DNA from: a virus
IMG/VR virus record: IMGVR_UViG_3300017989_002520
Span: 1 to 22,849 of that record
Strand: one strand, 5' to 3'
Length of the DNA: 22,849 bases
In this document: positions 20,123-22,849 of the stretch, in pieces
How positions within the stretch are numbered: position 1 is the stretch's first letter
Layout of the letters: every line of letters starts with the position of its first letter
Notes under the pieces: model-generated
What the model was told of the DNA's origin: nothing
The model's input: the letters and a program-made list of their open reading frames with translations, nothing else
The model's database searches: none
Translations under genes and position numbers: made by a program

Positions 20123-21445
20123 ATGGCGGACTATTACGGGAGCCAGCAGTCGCAGGTGCAGGGGCTCGCTGATATTTCCGAACAGGTACATGACATATTT
20201 CTCGGTGAGGTCGTGGACGCAGTGCCGCGGAGCTCGCCGACAGCCGATCTGTTCGAAGACTTAGGGGCTGGGGAGTACCACTTCTCAGGTGATACCATGC
20301 ATGGTGCTGTCGATCTGCAGTTCAAGACAGCCGGCATGTCAACCGAAGGACAGATTCCCGACTTTCAGGGGATGGACACCGTTGAGTACGACGTGACGCC
20401 TATCCGTCGTTACTCGCGGATCGCGAAGGACAACTTTGTATCGGCACGGGCAACCGGGCCGGGATCCTACGAGGACCAGGACGTACGTTTGTACCGGCTG
20501 TTGTGGTCTTCGTGGAAGAACATGACCATCAGGCATGTTATCGGTGCCGCTTCAGGGCTGTTGGGTAAGGTCTCGAGCCGCACCAGCTCAACCGTGTTTG
20601 TCATGAAAGACGGATACGGGAACGAAGATACCAACCCGTGCATGCACATCTCCAAGGGCGCCATTCTGGCGTGGTACGATGTTGGGGATAGTGCGATTGA
20701 GGGTGCAGGTGTGGTTTCTGACGTCGATTACTCGACAAACACCGTCACCATGGATGCAGCGTCCACTTGGGAGCCTGGCGACACGTTGGCTGCCGACGAC
20801 CTGATCTACATGGCGACAACCAACAACATCGGCACGGACTACTTCGCTACCGAGCGGAACCTCACTCCGAACGGAGTCGGGACGATTCTCGATCCCGCTG
20901 GTGACAGCACGACCGTCTTCGGCATCGCCGAAGGGACGTGGGAGAACTGGAAGCCTTACCGTGTCGCTTCTACCACATTCGATCACCTTGAAGTGCAGGA
21001 GCATCACCTCCAGCTCTCTTCGAAGAGCCACATGGACGTGACGCCGCAGACTCATATGTGCGTGGGCCACGGGTCCGTAATCGCACAGCTCGCCCGTACG
21101 CTCATGGCGTACCAGCAGCAGTCGAATCTCGGCGGACAGCTGAAAGGTGGTTGGACCGGCGTGACCATCGGGAATATGGAAGCCCGGAAAGACAATTTCT
21201 TCTACCATGACGTATTCGCGACCTTCTACATGGATTCGCTGAAACGGATCCCGCTGGGCAAGGACGCCGATTTCGAAGATCAGGACGGTTCGATGTGGGC
21301 GCGTATCGCGAACTACGACGGCATGGAAGCGTACGTACTCGAGTACATGAACTACGTGTGCAACAACCGCGGTGCGAACGGCGCTCTGACCGGAATCACG
21401 ACGGACGTGACGGACTCCGGCTGGGATCCGGTACCCAACTATTAG
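20123..21445 (+). CDS. Major capsid protein
   Basis: The 440-residue product has the composition and order expected of a major capsid protein of HK97 fold. There is an N-terminal arm (SQVQGLADISEQVHDIFLGE), a segment with VEYDVTPIRRYSRIAKDNFV (about 87-106) that would form the spine strands, and a middle insert domain rich in Gly/Thr/Asp (EPGDTLAADDLIYMATTNN). A closing region follows with TFYMDSLKRIPLGKDADFED. No cleavable delta domain is evident. It follows the scaffold gene and has a strong GAGGAG leader. The assignment is from context and general features. Confidence 0.82.
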   Translation: MADYYGSQQSQVQGLADISEQVHDIFLGEVVDAVPRSSPTADLFEDLGAGEYHFSGDTMHGAVDLQFKTAGMSTEGQIPDFQGMDTVEYDVTPIRRYSRIAKDNFVSARATGPGSYEDQDVRLYRLLWSSWKNMTIRHVIGAASGLLGKVSSRTSSTVFVMKDGYGNEDTNPCMHISKGAILAWYDVGDSAIEGAGVVSDVDYSTNTVTMDAASTWEPGDTLAADDLIYMATTNNIGTDYFATERNLTPNGVGTILDPAGDSTTVFGIAEGTWENWKPYRVASTTFDHLEVQEHHLQLSSKSHMDVTPQTHMCVGHGSVIAQLARTLMAYQQQSNLGGQLKGGWTGVTIGNMEARKDNFFYHDVFATFYMDSLKRIPLGKDADFEDQDGSMWARIANYDGMEAYVLEYMNYVCNNRGANGALTGITTDVTDSGWDPVPNY

Positions 21446-21474
21446 TTGACAAACAGCCTGCCATCTACTAAGAT
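21446..21474 (+). promoter_or_regulatory. Strong promoter right after the capsid gene
   Basis: TTGACA (21446-21451), exactly 17 bases, TAAGAT (21469-21474). It starts at the first base after the capsid stop codon and 50 bases before the HNH start, so it most likely belongs to the inserted HNH gene. Confidence 0.65.
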
Positions 21475-21509
21475 TGGTGGAAGCACATACTGTGTCTACA
21501 TCATCTTAG
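21468..21509 (+). promoter_or_regulatory. Inverted repeat in the HNH gene leader
   Basis: CTAAGAT (21468-21474) and ATCTTAG (21503-21509) are perfect 7-base inverted repeats; between them CACA-TAC-TGTG (21484-21494) forms a small inner hairpin. The right arm ends next to the ribosome binding site AGAGG at 21511-21515, so a transcript from further upstream could fold and hinder HNH translation, while one from the local promoter would lack the left arm. Confidence 0.4.
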
Positions 21510-21523
21510 CAGAGGCGGGCCAG

Positions 21524-22225
21524 ATGGAAGAAAGAAGAGAGGAATGGCGGGATGTATCGAGGTGGCCGGATCATGAGGTTTCAAGCTTGGGGCGTGTGCG
21601 ACGCAAACTGTCTAACGACCGTATGCCTGGGCACGTCCTCAAGCAAAACACTCGGGGGGATGACTATCTCTACGTTGTCTTCCGGGTCCGTGTGCATGCC
21701 TTGGTTGCCGAGGCGTTTCATGGGCGCCCGCCAATTAAGGGACAGGTCGTCAACCACAAAAATGGAATCAAGTCCGACAACCGTCCAGAAAATTTGGAAT
21801 GGGTCACGGAGGCCGAAAATACCGCCCATGCTTACGCGATTGGGCTGCATAAGCGTGGCGCAGGTCATGGCCGCGCTAAACTCACTGATGCTCAAGTCGT
21901 GGAGATCCGTGAGCGGTATCAAGGGCAATGGGGTTCGCAGTCTGCGTTGGCCAAGGAGTATGGTGTTTCGCAGGGGCTCATTAGCCAGATTGTCAAAGGC
22001 GAAGTCTGGACGCATTTGCCAGTTGGTGATGTCGGTTTTTCGGGACGGCGACCCTTTGGAGAAGATCATCCTAGCGCCACCGTCACAGAGTCTGACGTTA
22101 GGGCTATTAGGGCGGAAGCTGCGGCAGGTGGTGTCAGTAATCGACAGATCGCAAAGAAGTACGGTGTCAGCCACACGACGGTTCGTCGAATCGTCGATCG
22201 GCAGACCTGGAAACACGTCACTTAG
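21524..22225 (+). CDS. HNH homing-type endonuclease with duplicated HTH modules
   Basis: ATG 21524 follows AGAGGCGGGC; a TTG at 21446 is inside the promoter and is rejected. The 233-residue protein has a NUMOD4-like start (EEWRDVSRWPDHEVSSLGRV), then an HNH_3 core: VHALVAEAFHGR (about 56-67), QVVNHKNGIKSDNRPENLEW (about 73-92) and ENTAHAYA. Two similar C-terminal repeats follow, each with an HTH: SQSALAKEYGVSQGLISQIV then VWTHL, and SNRQIAKKYGVSHTTVRRIV then TWKHV. These are the DNA-reading parts. Insertion between two virion genes with its own promoter and terminator is typical of freestanding homing endonucleases. Confidence 0.88.
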   Translation: MEERREEWRDVSRWPDHEVSSLGRVRRKLSNDRMPGHVLKQNTRGDDYLYVVFRVRVHALVAEAFHGRPPIKGQVVNHKNGIKSDNRPENLEWVTEAENTAHAYAIGLHKRGAGHGRAKLTDAQVVEIRERYQGQWGSQSALAKEYGVSQGLISQIVKGEVWTHLPVGDVGFSGRRPFGEDHPSATVTESDVRAIRAEAAAGGVSNRQIAKKYGVSHTTVRRIVDRQTWKHVT

Positions 22226-22245
22226 CATTTTGAGTAGTGTTCGTG

Positions 22246-22263
22246 CCTGCCCGGAAGGGCGGG
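22246..22263 (+). other. GNRA-capped hairpin after the HNH gene
   Basis: CCTGCCC (22246-22252), loop GGAA, GGGCGGG (22257-22263) with one T-G pair. No T-tract follows at once. It shares the GGAA loop with the hairpin at 16399-16414. Confidence 0.5.
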
Positions 22264-22269
22264 TTCTGC

Positions 22270-22309
22270 GGGAGACGGGGCTTGGGCCCTGGTCTCCCTT
22301 TTGGTGTTT
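22270..22309 (+). terminator. Rho-independent terminator after the HNH gene
   Basis: GGGAGAC (22270-22276) pairs perfectly with GTCTCCC (22292-22298), with a further GGG/CCC inside the loop, followed by TTTTGGTGTTT. It lies 45 bases after the HNH stop and would end transcripts of the capsid and HNH genes, at least in part. Confidence 0.7.
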
Positions 22310-22313
22310 GCTA

Positions 22314-22339
22314 GGGTGGGGCTGGTAACGGCCCCGCCC
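22314..22339 (+). other. Strong G+C hairpin in the leader of the last gene
   Basis: GGGTGGGGC (22314-22322), eight-base loop TGGTAACG, GCCCCGCCC (22331-22339). It lacks a T-tract on the + strand, so it is not a terminator. It may protect the 5' end of the downstream mRNA. Bases 22340-22440 show nothing further. Confidence 0.5.
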
Positions 22340-22451
22340 GCCAACAAAAGAAAAGGGTGGATGAATTACCGGGATTGTTAAATCTGCCCAGAAGGACTTC
22401 TAACCAGACTACGGCGGCGGGCCGGTACTCGCCTGCAAGGAGAAGTAAAAA

Positions 22452-22849
22452 ATGCCAAGAAGGCGAATCAATCCACTGACCAGTTTTGGTGTGCCGGTGA
22501 AGGGCGGCGGAGTGTTGCAAGCCAACACCGAATACCAGTGGTTTGTGGATTACAATTGGGACAAGGGTTTTGGCGACGGTAGGACGCAGGACCGTCCGCT
22601 GAAGTACTTGCAGGACGCGATCGACAATTGTGTCGATTATCGCGGCGACGTTATTTACGTTGGTAGATCATACACGCCACTTACCAGTTCACTCCTGTTC
22701 AACAAGCACGGGATCAGCGTTATCGCGATGGACTACGGCCTAGCGCCGAAAGCGAATGGCGAGTATTTCTGTCACGATTTTTCAAGCACCACAACCGAAC
22801 CGGCCGCTATTATCTCGAAAGCCTGCTTCATCTACGGGCTCGGGTTCCA
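22452..22849 (+). CDS. Putative beta-helix head/tail surface protein (partial, 5' part)
   Basis: AAGGAG precedes the ATG by about a dozen bases. The frame runs off the window after 132 residues. After a basic start (MPRRRINPL) come a Gly-rich stretch and FGDGRTQDRPLKYLQDAIDN (about 46-65), a 'G-D-G-x-x-x-D-R' entry seen before right-handed beta helices of phage fibre or decoration proteins. Alternating short strands follow (GDVIYVGRSYT, HGISVIAMDYG, EPAAIISKACFIYGLGF). A place after the capsid gene fits a head fibre or decoration protein. The specific role is not provable from this part. Confidence 0.65.
   Translation, partial: MPRRRINPLTSFGVPVKGGGVLQANTEYQWFVDYNWDKGFGDGRTQDRPLKYLQDAIDNCVDYRGDVIYVGRSYTPLTSSLLFNKHGISVIAMDYGLAPKANGEYFCHDFSSTTTEPAAIISKACFIYGLGF

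Noticed and set aside
21446-21523. TTG start for the HNH gene directly after the capsid stop
   Set aside because: These bases form the -35 of a good promoter, the extra 26 residues are not family-like, and ATG 21524 has a better ribosome binding site.

Overview
The window looks like a stretch of a tailed dsDNA phage genome (Caudoviricetes), probably uncultivated. Every gene I can support lies on the + strand. Genes are short and tightly packed, often joined by ATGA or GTGA stop/start overlaps, GTG starts are common, and a terminase - portal - scaffold - capsid order is recognisable. The host cannot be read from the sequence. GTG starts, moderately high G+C and tRNA genes without an encoded CCA would fit an actinobacterium-like or similar host, but this is inference.

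Layout. 1-105 is the tail of an upstream gene, followed by about 500 bases without a convincing gene. 602-3082 holds a small HTH protein, an N6/N4-type DNA methyltransferase whose gene is invaded by an HNH endonuclease ORF in another frame, and a DUF559/Vsr-like nuclease. 3116-12746 is a long run of mostly very small genes: a second HTH protein, a ParB/DUF3102-like protein, several known phage orphan families and a group of tiny membrane proteins. This run leads into the large terminase (8551-10311), two tandem sulfotransferase-fold proteins, an HNH endonuclease and small accessory genes. 12747-13985 is a tRNA array (Pro, Tyr, Ser, Leu, a degenerate tRNA-like element, Leu, Ser) with its own promoter and an HNH gene inserted in it. 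13990-16290 is a foreign-looking, G+C-richer island: a transposase C-terminal remnant, a C5-cytosine methyltransferase, an HNH nuclease (probable restriction enzyme) and a Vsr-type nuclease. 16291-16469 is a structured leader with a promoter, a palindrome and two hairpins. 16470-22849 is the head module: portal, scaffold, major capsid protein, a homing-type HNH gene, three hairpins and the start of a putative beta-helix surface protein.

How it works together. The structural genes package DNA and build the head. The tRNAs may support phage translation. Two modification modules (an adenine/N4-type enzyme in the early part, a C5 R-M-Vsr set in the late part) probably alter or police DNA. At least seven nuclease genes crowd into 22.8 kb, several inserted in or between conserved genes as homing endonucleases are. 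The most unusual points are: (i) the HNH gene nested in a second frame of the methyltransferase, with both frames open for about 150 codons or more; (ii) the complete R-M-Vsr island inside the late region next to a tRNA-Ser 3' end; (iii) the tandem sulfotransferase-like pair after the terminase; (iv) the structured leader before the portal; (v) the odd tRNAs.
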